This document shows, piece after piece, positions 6,958-14,963 of a stretch of 16,610 bases of DNA (its first letter is position 1; each line of letters starts with the position of its first letter). The stretch is taken from NCBI GenBank assembly GCA_017609145.1, contig JAFCEM010000010.1, positions 1 to 16,610 on the forward strand. The letters run 5' to 3'. Under the pieces are notes generated by a model, which was not told the origin of the DNA, searched no databases, and was given only the letters and a program-made list of their open reading frames with translations. A program made the position numbers and the translations under genes. This stretch comes from Candidatus Aenigmatarchaeota archaeon (GTDB lineage Archaea > Aenigmatarchaeota > Aenigmatarchaeia > QMZP01).

Positions 6958-9354
6958 ATGAAAAAAGCCCAGGCGGAGTTTTTTACGATACTTGGAATTT
7001 TGTTGCTGGTAGTTATTGTGCTTTTCTATGGTTATCTTGGGGGGTGGTTTGGTGACCACGAACCGTTGCCTCCGGGGGTGCAACAGACACAGCAGCTTGT
7101 CACTCAGAGCGTAACGGATGCTGCAAGAGACTGCGTTCGTGATGTTTTAATAGAGATGGAAAACCATGGCGGTTATCTGCCTGGAGACAATGCCCCCGGC
7201 ATCGTGCAATACCTTGGTTATGATGTGGCACTATGGCAGGCATGTGATGATGACATATCGCCTTCAAAAAGCGACATCAAAAACAAGCTTGAGGATGCGG
7301 TGAAACACTGCATGGATTTCGCTGCGGATGATTTTATAGAATCATTTGCCAGCCAGAATGTATCATTTGATAAGAACGGGTTATTGGTAAACGCCAATAT
7401 ACTTGACAACAGTGTTGAGGTGTATATTACGCTTCCGACAGATGTGCATGGCTATGAAATCGAGCAGCCATATTCCAAAGCCATAATTCCAACTACTTTT
7501 GGAAGGGTTCTGGATTTCTCAAAGGATTTTGTTGCAGAGTACGTACAGGACCCAAGCGATGATGACCATAGCGGCAGGTTCTTCGAGGCATTCACACTAC
7601 TCTCCCTGTACCACAACAAATACCTGCCAACGATTGGTGTGCTGCCCGACTGCGGGGATTCGATTCATATGGACAGTAGTGAAATAGATATGAGGCTTGC
7701 ACAGACTATTACTTATGTGCTTGCAAATACGCGGTTGTGGAAAGGAATAGAGAATAATGGCAGGTCGTTTGGTGTGCCGAGCATCAGCGGAAAACAGTAC
7801 ACTGATATCAAAGATGGTTCATACGGTTTTTTCCTTCCTGATGATTTTACCATCAACTCAATGAGTCCCATAATAATCCACAGCAGCAAGCCTATTTACA
7901 CTTCGTTCCCTTTCGTGGTGGGTGAATGCCTGACGACATATCACCAGACATATTCATTGTATTATCCCATTGTAGTCAGGGTAGAAGATCCTCTTCTGGA
8001 ACACGCATTCAACTTCGGGTTGGTTGCCTACATATCATCATGTAAAGACAGCAACGGCAACTACTATTGTGATGAGGACGAGGACACGTGTTCCGGAGGC
8101 GAAGACTGTGGTATGTACATATCCGACTGCGATAGTATTGGAGGCTTTGTTGGCGGCGGCGAAAGTGAATGTGAAGAGCGTGACTGCACCGCAACTCTGA
8201 AGGTAACTGATACGTCAGGCAACTCGCTGGAGGGCGTACACGTTTTCTTCAACGGGTGCCCTGTAGGAAACGGCATGACAGGAAGTGATGGCAATGTTGG
8301 TGGTGATGTAAAATGTGGGACAGGCAAGCTTCAGATATACTATACCAAAGATTATGAGTTCTATAACGAAGAGTGGTCATCAGCAGACCTTGATGGCAGC
8401 ATAATTGCACTCTACGGCGTGCCTGATACCACATGGCATTTCAGGGAGATTGAGATACTAGGCATGAGCGGGCTTCCGATTGGGGAAGAGGCAACAAAAA
8501 CGTCAAGGGCCTCACCATGTATAGGCACGGGAGGAATATACACTCATATAGCGTGTATCGCAGATTCTCCCAGCAATACAATCATTGCAGAGTTTGATTC
8601 TACAGACAGGTCAAATGAATGGTTCATCACAAACATAAACTCCGGTTCTGCTGATGATTTCGCTGATGAGTTTGAGGAATGCAGGGCTGACTGTGAAGAT
8701 GCAAAGAAAGACTGCAAGAATGGGTGCACAGAACCGCCGGAAAACAAAACCCAGGAAGAGTGTGAAGGGGATTGTGAAGATGATTACAGACACTGCGAAT
8801 ATGACTGTTCATCAACGTTCCTGGAGCACATGAATGTGCTTGAGACGAGAAAGGTGGATTATATCCATGCAGGACCATATGATATTGAAACAGAGTTGTG
8901 GAACTACGACGAAATACGCGAAGTTGGTGGGTTCTTTGCACAGGAAACGATACCCGAGAATGCCGATGAGCTCTACATGAATGTGCCGCTGCTTGGCATG
9001 AGCACCTATGACATTGAAACGACACAGAAGCAGTGCCTTGTGGATATGATATCAGACTGCGGACTGGAAGCAATAGATGGGAAAGCGCCTGCTTCTGTCA
9101 CGGTGCTGGACTGCTCCTGTTATGCACTTAAGATTATTTCAGAGGAAACGGGATGCCTGAGCGAGGATGACATAGAGGCAAACTTCTGCGCAGCACAGTC
9201 ACCGACGCTGCCTGGATCTGTCTTCCCTGATATGTGTGAAGGCAGCTGTATAGGCGTAAACCCCGCTGATTGCACTCTTTATTGTGATGCTGCAAATGTT
9301 ACTGCTCTACTTGAGATGTGCGGGGCCGAATTCCTTTGCGAGGTGGAAGAATGA
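6958..9354 (+). CDS. Pilin-like, Cys-rich surface protein (798 residues), function unknown
   Basis: Not assigned to a named family. It opens MKKAQAEFFTILGILLLVVI, a short basic stretch followed by QAEF and one hydrophobic helix (about 8-26), which recalls archaeal class III (pilin/archaellin) signal sequences; the rest should be outside the cell. Residues 40-200 follow a layout I recall from a family common in DPANN archaea (a Cys, 'GGY', 'PSK..I...L', a Cys, then beta strands). D364-S-N-G-N...D372-E-D-E-D resembles a calcium-binding loop. Residues about 410-470 look like a small carboxypeptidase-regulatory-like beta domain (TATLKVTDTSGNSLEGV). C575, C579, C586 and C590 mirror C602, C606, C613 and C617 around a PP-containing turn. 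The C-terminal 110 residues are again Cys-rich. The last codons overlap the next gene's start (ATGA), indicating co-translation with it. Confidence 0.85.
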   Translation: MKKAQAEFFTILGILLLVVIVLFYGYLGGWFGDHEPLPPGVQQTQQLVTQSVTDAARDCVRDVLIEMENHGGYLPGDNAPGIVQYLGYDVALWQACDDDISPSKSDIKNKLEDAVKHCMDFAADDFIESFASQNVSFDKNGLLVNANILDNSVEVYITLPTDVHGYEIEQPYSKAIIPTTFGRVLDFSKDFVAEYVQDPSDDDHSGRFFEAFTLLSLYHNKYLPTIGVLPDCGDSIHMDSSEIDMRLAQTITYVLANTRLWKGIENNGRSFGVPSISGKQYTDIKDGSYGFFLPDDFTINSMSPIIIHSSKPIYTSFPFVVGECLTTYHQTYSLYYPIVVRVEDPLLEHAFNFGLVAYISSCKDSNGNYYCDEDEDTCSGGEDCGMYISDCDSIGGFVGGGESECEERDCTATLKVTDTSGNSLEGVHVFFNGCPVGNGMTGSDGNVGGDVKCGTGKLQIYYTKDYEFYNEEWSSADLDGSIIALYGVPDTTWHFREIEILGMSGLPIGEEATKTSRASPCIGTGGIYTHIACIADSPSNTIIAEFDSTDRSNEWFITNINSGSADDFADEFEECRADCEDAKKDCKNGCTEPPENKTQEECEGDCEDDYRHCEYDCSSTFLEHMNVLETRKVDYIHAGPYDIETELWNYDEIREVGGFFAQETIPENADELYMNVPLLGMSTYDIETTQKQCLVDMISDCGLEAIDGKAPASVTVLDCSCYALKIISEETGCLSEDDIEANFCAAQSPTLPGSVFPDMCEGSCIGVNPADCTLYCDAANVTALLEMCGAEFLCEVEE

Positions 9355-12300
9355 AATATAAAATAGCGGTTTTGGAGATATTCATTTTTGTGGCCGCATA
9401 CCTGATACTAAGTATACCTGCGGCCTTAGCAACAGAAGTCAATGTGATGTATGGCGGTAGCTCAACCCCTTATCACCCAGAGTTTGACCAGCGCGACCGC
9501 GTCTCAATTACAAAAACCATAAATGACGACAGGGTTACCATAAATATCACCAATAGCACTGATGAATACGACATAGAGAACCTTTACCTTTTCAGATGCA
9601 GGGACAAGAATCCGGAGCAATGTGCTTCCTTGATAACACCTGACACAGAGGCAAATATAATATATGATTGGGACGAAGTGTCTTCATCGGACATTGCCAA
9701 CCTGATGTTCCTTGTCAGGCTTGACGATACTACAGAGGGAGCGAACTTCTTCCCATATGTCGGGTTCTGGCACACAATAGAAAAGAGTGGTTCATCCTAC
9801 ACCCAGACAGAGTATTCGCTGGATTCCATGGAGGCTCATGTTGCCCTCTATGAGGACAGATCTCCTGTCAATGAGTGGGTCACCAGCAAGCTTTGTATAC
9901 CATTCAATCTTCTCGGTGACCAGTATACTGTATTTAGTGGCGCAGAAAGAATATACGGTGTAGAAAGTACGGATTTCTCATCCTTCCAGAGCGAGACGAC
10001 GGAAGACAACAGTATCGCCTCAATAAACAAAAAGGTTTATTTTGCCTTCCCCGAATCCCCAGACGGGAAGATAATGAACCCCATAACACTTTATTCCAAC
10101 GCGCCATCTGACTGCGGGAATGGGGCGTGCGAAACAGTGCTGGGGGAGACTTCGAGCAACTGCTGCTATGACTGTGGGTGTTCCAGCGGGCAGTACTGTG
10201 ACACTGGTGGTGGAACCGAAGGTATGTGCAAACCCGAGAGTATCATAGAGCTTGAAATTACGGATATAGACCAGCTGCTTTTTTCTGACTGTAATTCCGA
10301 GCATGAAATCGGGCTGACCGCAAGAATAAAGAATGCGCCGAGCGGGATGAAAATAAGTTCAAAGGACTACAAACTTGATGATGATTCTTATCATATGTTG
10401 ACATGTGAAAACCTTGACAATCACTACTACAGCTGCAGCATGACTGTGCCCCAGTTCCCGTTCGGGGACATGCCGAATTGTGGTACTGGCACGTACACAA
10501 TTGAACAAAACAAGATAAAGTTTGGTATAGAGTATTATGATGGCAGTGATACGGCCACGAGGATACTATATGCTGATGTTGATGACATCGTTGTCGGTTC
10601 CTATACATGCGGCAACAACATTTGCGAAACCGCACTGGGGGAGACTTCGAGCAACTGCTGCTATGACTGCGCGTGTCCAGAAGGGCAGCACTGTGATACA
10701 AACAGTCCGGTAAGTGGGGAGAACTTTTGCAGGAATGAACCGGAAAATGATGATTTTGAGATTACCAGAATAGAGCCTTCAGAATTCAGCCCAGGAACCG
10801 GCACCACTTTCAGTGAGAGTTTTGTGTTTACCTATCAGATAGAGAATGCACCCTCAACACTCGTTGTGTTGCAGTCATCTTCCGAATGCGACATGGAATG
10901 CAAATCCTATAACACAGACGGCAGTAATGAACAGACGTGTTCGGTAACCTGCGAAAGCTCTTGTGATGACGGCTCGGTAACAGATGGTGTATATGAGTCG
11001 GAGTGCAGTACTGAATTTGAGATACCCGAGCCCGGGACATCACCCGACTATGACCAGACAAAAAGCTATATACTAAAACCGGAACTGTCAATCACGGTCA
11101 AATACGGTGACGGGAATAGGGGATTGATAGAGAAAGAGCTCAATGTGAAGGGGGGCGGCATCTCAATAGGTTACGGATATTGTGGAGATGGGGAATGCAG
11201 TCCGGAGATAAACGAAAACTCAAAAACGTGCTGTTTTGACTGTGGGTGCGAGGAAGAGGACTACTACTGCGATACCGAATATCGGTCCGGAGCCCGCGGG
11301 CTTCAGAAAGACACCTGCAGGGATGATAGCACAATGGCTTTGGAGATAGCCAACATGAACCCGGATCCGCCAAGCTTCGAAGACCACACAAAAGAAAACA
11401 TCTTAAGGTTTGACGCACACATAAAAAACCCCCCCAAAAGCATGGAATACGAATATAGCTGTGAGTTTGGCGACGGCAGTGATATCATAGATTGTGACAT
11501 GAGCTGTGAAGACAAGGAGTCCGAGGTGGCAGGCGAGCATAATATGTCGTGCACCATAACAATCGACCCGGTGGGTGATGATTACAAGTCCTCCAAATTC
11601 TATAACCCGGAGACGCAGCTGCTCACCTTACCGCCGGTTCTGGGGTTTTCGCTGGAGTATAATGACGGCGCGGAGGCTGCAAGCAAGGAGTTGACCAAGC
11701 TGCTTGATAGCATCAAGATAATAATCAATTACCATTGTGGTATTGACGGCTGCGAGGAAGACCTGGGAGAAACCCCCGAAAACTGCTGCCGTGACTGTGG
11801 GTGCCCTGTTGAGGAAAACGAGGAAAAGCAGTATTGTTATTACAATAAAGATGATGTAGCTGATTACGGTGAATGCAAGAAGGAATCCGATATAAGCCTA
11901 GTCATAGACAGCATCGCACCGGACCCGGCGACATGTTGTATTGACAACTACATGTCGGATTGCCTGTTTGTGACAGTTAATGGGGAATGCGCAGGACTGA
12001 ATACTATGTCTTGGGGAAGCTGGTCAGGCGAACTGAGCGTGACAAACTCAATTGAGCTCAAAGCTCATGTGGAAAACCCGCCGCCAACACTCGAAAGCCT
12101 GAGCTACAGGGACTACCATATGACCCTTAATGGAAAGGAACAGGAAGGTTTTGGCGGGGTCCACTGCTATCCCGATACGAGCGAAGGATTGGGCCACTAT
12201 GAGTGCAAGTTCAACCTCAAGCCAATCAATGACCACACGGAAGGCACCGAGCCCAGAAACGTGGAGCTGTTCTTTTCTGTGGGATATGATATCGGGGAAG

Positions 12301-12905
12301 AGAGAAGAGCGCAGAATCTCTCCGCAACCGATAGCTTTACAATAGAAAGGAAGAAGACCAACATCCTGAAGGATAAGGAGGATGAAATCAGTGATATTGA
12401 GGACAAGATCAGCAGGATAAAAGGCATCAAGGCCATTGCATATGCGGTGCTTATTGCAGGTGCAGCATATTGCGCATGTACATGCTGGTGTTGCTGTCCT
12501 TCGCCTGCGTGTGGACATTGTTTAGGTATGGACTGCGTCACGTGCTGGATACTCTATGCCTGCCTCGCATCTGTAATACTCGGTGCTCTGTCCTTCGTCG
12601 AAGGCAAGATTACTGACCTAGAAGCTAAAAAAGATCAGCTGAATACGGAAATAGGCAAATCTTCAGATGTGCCTGAGATGGGAGGTCTTATGGAAAACAT
12701 GGGCACGAAAATGACCGCTGCCGCGGCTGGCCTGATATGTGCATTGGGAGCTCCGCACATAGGCTCTGCAGAAGCCACCGCCCTCACACAAACCAGTGTT
12801 GGTATGGGTGTTAGTTTTAGGGGCGGTCATTATCTCGATTATCTCTTCCCAGGAGAAATAACTAGCCCTAGACCAAAACCATCATGGATGCCCGGAACGG
12901 CGTAA
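9351..12905 (+). CDS. Modular Cys-rich surface protein with membrane Cys-hairpin (1184 residues), function unknown
   Basis: Not a named family. The N-terminal signal segment MKYKIAVLEIFIFVAAYLIL ends near ALA|TEV (residue 28). Residues 29-250 form a beta-rich domain. Four tandem units follow, each an 8-Cys module (starting at C255, C420, C611 and C796) plus a beta-sandwich-like domain of about 120-160 residues that opens with a phrase like 'I..I.P' and contains 'NAPS' or 'NPP'. The module spacing is C-x4-C-x10-CC-x2-C-x-C, then two more Cys. After the fourth unit comes a charged coiled coil (1003-1024), a hydrophobic segment (1025-1040), 11 Cys between 1041 and 1071, a second hydrophobic segment (1066-1084) and a second coiled coil (1085-1104). 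A further apolar segment lies at 1121-1136. The start at 9351 overlaps the upstream stop (ATGA), with GAGGTGG at 9340-9346 as ribosome binding site. It probably partners the upstream product in the envelope. Confidence 0.88.
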   Translation: MKYKIAVLEIFIFVAAYLILSIPAALATEVNVMYGGSSTPYHPEFDQRDRVSITKTINDDRVTINITNSTDEYDIENLYLFRCRDKNPEQCASLITPDTEANIIYDWDEVSSSDIANLMFLVRLDDTTEGANFFPYVGFWHTIEKSGSSYTQTEYSLDSMEAHVALYEDRSPVNEWVTSKLCIPFNLLGDQYTVFSGAERIYGVESTDFSSFQSETTEDNSIASINKKVYFAFPESPDGKIMNPITLYSNAPSDCGNGACETVLGETSSNCCYDCGCSSGQYCDTGGGTEGMCKPESIIELEITDIDQLLFSDCNSEHEIGLTARIKNAPSGMKISSKDYKLDDDSYHMLTCENLDNHYYSCSMTVPQFPFGDMPNCGTGTYTIEQNKIKFGIEYYDGSDTATRILYADVDDIVVGSYTCGNNICETALGETSSNCCYDCACPEGQHCDTNSPVSGENFCRNEPENDDFEITRIEPSEFSPGTGTTFSESFVFTYQIENAPSTLVVLQSSSECDMECKSYNTDGSNEQTCSVTCESSCDDGSVTDGVYESECSTEFEIPEPGTSPDYDQTKSYILKPELSITVKYGDGNRGLIEKELNVKGGGISIGYGYCGDGECSPEINENSKTCCFDCGCEEEDYYCDTEYRSGARGLQKDTCRDDSTMALEIANMNPDPPSFEDHTKENILRFDAHIKNPPKSMEYEYSCEFGDGSDIIDCDMSCEDKESEVAGEHNMSCTITIDPVGDDYKSSKFYNPETQLLTLPPVLGFSLEYNDGAEAASKELTKLLDSIKIIINYHCGIDGCEEDLGETPENCCRDCGCPVEENEEKQYCYYNKDDVADYGECKKESDISLVIDSIAPDPATCCIDNYMSDCLFVTVNGECAGLNTMSWGSWSGELSVTNSIELKAHVENPPPTLESLSYRDYHMTLNGKEQEGFGGVHCYPDTSEGLGHYECKFNLKPINDHTEGTEPRNVELFFSVGYDIGEERRAQNLSATDSFTIERKKTNILKDKEDEISDIEDKISRIKGIKAIAYAVLIAGAAYCACTCWCCCPSPACGHCLGMDCVTCWILYACLASVILGALSFVEGKITDLEAKKDQLNTEIGKSSDVPEMGGLMENMGTKMTAAAAGLICALGAPHIGSAEATALTQTSVGMGVSFRGGHYLDYLFPGEITSPRPKPSWMPGTA
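10140..10174 (+). repeat. 35-bp direct repeat, copy 1 (Cys module 1)
   Basis: This stretch is identical to 10635-10669, 495 bases (165 codons) downstream. It encodes the LGETSSNCCYDC core of the first Cys module. Sequence on either side is similar in protein but diverged in DNA, so only the core is exact. Confidence 0.9.
10635..10669 (+). repeat. 35-bp direct repeat, copy 2 (Cys module 2)
   Basis: Second copy of the exact repeat at 10140-10174, in the same codon frame, within the second Cys module. Modules 3 and 4 keep the Cys spacing but not this DNA identity, so modules 1 and 2 are the most recently related pair or have been homogenised by gene conversion. Confidence 0.9.
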
Positions 12906-12917
12906 ATTATCGATTGT

Positions 12918-12950
12918 CTGTTTTTATACTCATATAGTTAGCGTAAACAG
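12918..12950. terminator. Possible bidirectional terminator region between convergent genes
   Basis: Between the convergent ends of the Cys-rich operon and rpl12, CTGTTT (12918-12923) and AAACAG (12945-12950) are inverted. TTTTT at 12921-12925 gives the plus-strand transcript an oligo-U stretch, the usual archaeal stop signal. The stem is only 6 bases and the minus-strand transcript has no good U run. Confidence 0.3.
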
Positions 12951-12959
12951 AAATCTATC

Positions 12960-13259
12960 TCACCCAAACAGACTACTCAGTCCTGCAGCTGCTTCCTCTG
13001 TCTTCTGCTTTTCCTCTTCGGGTTTCTTCTCTTCTTCTTTCTTTGCCTCTTCTGCCTGGACAGGTGCTGCTACGGGTGCGGCTACGGCCGCCTGCTTTAT
13101 TGCATCTTCTATGTTAACGCCATCGAGACTTGAAACCAGCGCCTTTACTCTTGCCGCATCCGGCTTTTCACCGGCTGCCTCAAGCACCTTTTTTACACCA
13201 GCCTCGTCAACCTTTTTCCCTGCAGAGTGCAGCAGAAGTGCCGCATATATCATCTCCAT
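12960..13259 (-). CDS. rpl12: Ribosomal protein L12 (archaeal P1), stalk protein
   Basis: The 99-residue archaeal P1/L12 stalk protein. It forms dimers that bind the C-terminal helices of uL10 and recruit translational GTPases to the large subunit. The helical dimerisation domain (MEMIYAALLLHSAGKKVDEA...) covers about residues 1-60, an Ala/Pro-rich hinge 60-70, a K/E-rich linker 70-88, and GLSSLFG the conserved hydrophobic C-terminus that contacts elongation factors. Length is normal for the family. A strong ribosome binding site, AGGAGGT (minus strand, 13266-13272), lies 6 bases before the ATG, fitting the high copy number of L12 relative to L10. It is the last gene of the rpl1-rpl10-rpl12 operon, 21 bases after rpl10. 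The expected downstream neighbour alaS is displaced by the convergent 6-kb Cys-rich operon. Confidence 0.97.
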   Translation of the reverse strand: MEMIYAALLLHSAGKKVDEAGVKKVLEAAGEKPDAARVKALVSSLDGVNIEDAIKQAAVAAPVAAPVQAEEAKKEEEKKPEEEKQKTEEAAAGLSSLFG

Positions 13260-13280
13260 TTTATTACCTCCTGGATATCA

Positions 13281-14261
13281 TCATTTGGGACTCTTCTTTT
13301 CACCGGTATTTTTTGCCTCTTCCTCATCTTTCTTTTCTTCCTTTTTATTCTTTTCCTCGACGTCTGTACCGGCTGTTCCTTCGGTTTCTTTCTTTTCGAA
13401 TTTCCCTGACTGTTCTGTTTCTTCTATTTTGGCCTTATCCTTTAAAGCTTTTGCGTGCGCAGCGCCCCTTGCAAGCTGCTTCGGCGCATTGTCTTTTGTA
13501 ATTATGCCAGCTTCGTCCGCAAGGACACACGCCTGCCTGTATCCCTTTGAAAGAAGAGCAGAAACGTTTTCTTTTGTAACATAACCAATATGCACAGAAA
13601 GGTTGAACGCATCGGAGCATGCCTGTCTTAACTGACCAAGGTATTCATCCGGATCTGTGAACAACACGTCCTTCTCATAAATTATACCGTCTTCAAGCGC
13701 TGCAATGAGATTGAGCCCTATCTCCATGGGCTTTATGCCCAGCTTGGAAAGCATGCCTGCAACGTTACTGGATATTACATCCCCCTTCTTGGCTATGACA
13801 GTATCCTGCTTTACGAATATCTTCTCTCCCTCAACTCCCGCAGGTATCTTCAGGCGCTGCAGCTCACCTATAACAGGTCCGGCAGAGAGTGATGTGGGAC
13901 CTGCCTTTATTATTATATCTTTTGGTGCAATATCTCCGGCCTTTGCCGGGGCAGGTGATTTTGACCTGCTCAGCTTAATTGCGAGTTTGAAAGGGTCTGT
14001 ATTGCTAAACAAAAACGCCGGTTCGCCCTGCAGATACTCACAAAGCTTGTCTGCTCCTTTGAGACCGCAGTTGTTCAGGATACGCTTCATCAGCCTTTTC
14101 TTGACCATCTTTATCTTTGCCATCTCACGCAGGCTGTTCCTTATCTCATCCAGCTGGCTTGCTGGTAACTTGAACATATCAAGTATCCCTATGACAGGGT
14201 ATTCCTTTATTTCCTTTCCCACATCACTGACAACACGCTTCTTTTTCTCAGATACCATCAT
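13281..14261 (-). CDS. rpl10: Ribosomal protein uL10 (P0), stalk base
   Basis: The 326-residue archaeal P0/uL10, which anchors the stalk to 23S rRNA next to uL11 and carries L12 dimers on C-terminal helices. The N-terminal rRNA-binding part begins VSEKKKRVVSDVGKEIKEYP and includes MAKIKMVKKRLMKRI near residue 47. The P0-specific insertion and the sequence GIKPMEIGLNLIAALEDG (about 175-192) are recognisable, followed by the L12-binding helical spine. From about residue 265 the protein becomes a K/E-rich tail ending EKKSPK; the hydrophobic '..LFG' end that archaeal P0 usually shares with P1 is absent. Two adjacent ATG codons could start the gene. The first (14261) overlaps the rpl1 stop as ATGA; the second (14258) is better spaced from GAGGTG (5 bases rather than 2). 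Translational coupling to rpl1 is likely either way. Confidence 0.97.
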   Translation of the reverse strand: MMVSEKKKRVVSDVGKEIKEYPVIGILDMFKLPASQLDEIRNSLREMAKIKMVKKRLMKRILNNCGLKGADKLCEYLQGEPAFLFSNTDPFKLAIKLSRSKSPAPAKAGDIAPKDIIIKAGPTSLSAGPVIGELQRLKIPAGVEGEKIFVKQDTVIAKKGDVISSNVAGMLSKLGIKPMEIGLNLIAALEDGIIYEKDVLFTDPDEYLGQLRQACSDAFNLSVHIGYVTKENVSALLSKGYRQACVLADEAGIITKDNAPKQLARGAAHAKALKDKAKIEETEQSGKFEKKETEGTAGTDVEEKNKKEEKKDEEEAKNTGEKKSPK

Positions 14262-14896
14262 CTCACCTCAAGTTTTGCGGGCTTGCCCATGGTCAGTTTG
14301 ATGCGGGCAACCCTTATGTTGCCAATACCCTTTGGCAGTTTCTCCTTAATGAAATTATAAACAGCAATCACATTTGCAGCTACACTTTCATCCGGCATGT
14401 CATCAGAGCCCACAACAGCGTTTATGACAGGGTTTCCCTTCAGCACTATCCTTATATTTTTCTTTGCTATCTGAAGGAATGGTTCCAGCTTCACGTTCGG
14501 GGGGATTGGTTTTGGGACTTTCCCCCGCGGACCGAGCACCCTACCCCAATGCTTGCCTATCTGCGGCATCAATGAAACCTCTCCGAGAAGTGTATAGTTG
14601 TTGACTATCCTTTTCAGCTTCTTCCTGTCTTTGGCAAGCTTCTCTATTTCATCCTTTTTTATTATAAGCTCTGCCTTTCCCTTCGCTTCGGGCACCAGTT
14701 TATCTGCGATAACCGCCAGCTTAATATCTTTGCCGCGACCATGAGGCAGAATAAAATCAGAACTGAAGCTGTTCTCGGGTTTTTTGAGATTTATCCCCTT
14801 GACAACAACTGACAAATCCCAAGCCTGAATAAACTTTCTGGGCTTGGATTTTTCTTTTGCTTCCTTTATCTTATTCAATATCGCAGATTTTTCCAT
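14258..14896 (-). CDS. rpl1: Ribosomal protein uL1
   Basis: The 212-residue uL1 of the L1 stalk, which binds 23S rRNA at the E site and helps release deacylated tRNA. The conserved GPRGKVPKP (122-130) and the surrounding IGKHWGRVLGPRG stretch identify it, and the length is typical of archaea. AGGAGGAG (minus strand, 14902-14909) sits 5 bases before the ATG. It starts the rpl1-rpl10-rpl12 operon and its stop overlaps the rpl10 start. In methanogens L1 is known to repress this operon by binding its own mRNA near the start of the coding region. The same could hold here, but I cannot demonstrate the RNA mimic by eye. Confidence 0.97.
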   Translation of the reverse strand: MEKSAILNKIKEAKEKSKPRKFIQAWDLSVVVKGINLKKPENSFSSDFILPHGRGKDIKLAVIADKLVPEAKGKAELIIKKDEIEKLAKDRKKLKRIVNNYTLLGEVSLMPQIGKHWGRVLGPRGKVPKPIPPNVKLEPFLQIAKKNIRIVLKGNPVINAVVGSDDMPDESVAANVIAVYNFIKEKLPKGIGNIRVARIKLTMGKPAKLEVR

Positions 14897-14929
14897 CTTG
14901 TCTCCTCCTGCCTAAGCAGTAATTACGGA

Positions 14930-14962
14930 GTTGTTAAAAATATGTGATGAATGCTTTTAAAT
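14930..14962 (-). promoter_or_regulatory. Promoter region of the rpl1-rpl10-rpl12 operon
   Basis: Two TATA-like elements appear on the minus strand: ATTTAAAAGC (14953-14962) and CATATTTTTAAC (14931-14942). Either would give a short leader of about 10-35 bases that includes the AGGAGGAG ribosome binding site. Unlike most first genes in this window, rpl1 therefore seems to have a true 5' leader. Confidence 0.45.
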
Positions 14963-14963
14963 C

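Noticed and set aside
9318..9350. Upstream in-frame start for the 1184-residue protein
   Set aside because: It would add charged residues before the signal segment; the ATG at 9351 has a ribosome binding site and an ATGA overlap.
10113..12200. Cys modules as a CRISPR-like or DNA-level repeat array
   Set aside because: Only modules 1 and 2 share exact DNA; spacing follows codons and all units are within one open frame, so the repeat is at the protein level.
12906..12959. Small gene or RNA in the gap between the convergent operons
   Set aside because: The 54 bases show only a weak inverted repeat and a T run; nothing supports a gene.
13111..13584. Plus-strand Ser/Phe-rich frames opposite the L10/L12 and L11 genes
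   Set aside because: They are the reverse of K/E-rich coding sequence (Glu/Lys codons read as Ser/Phe/Leu), a known shadow effect.
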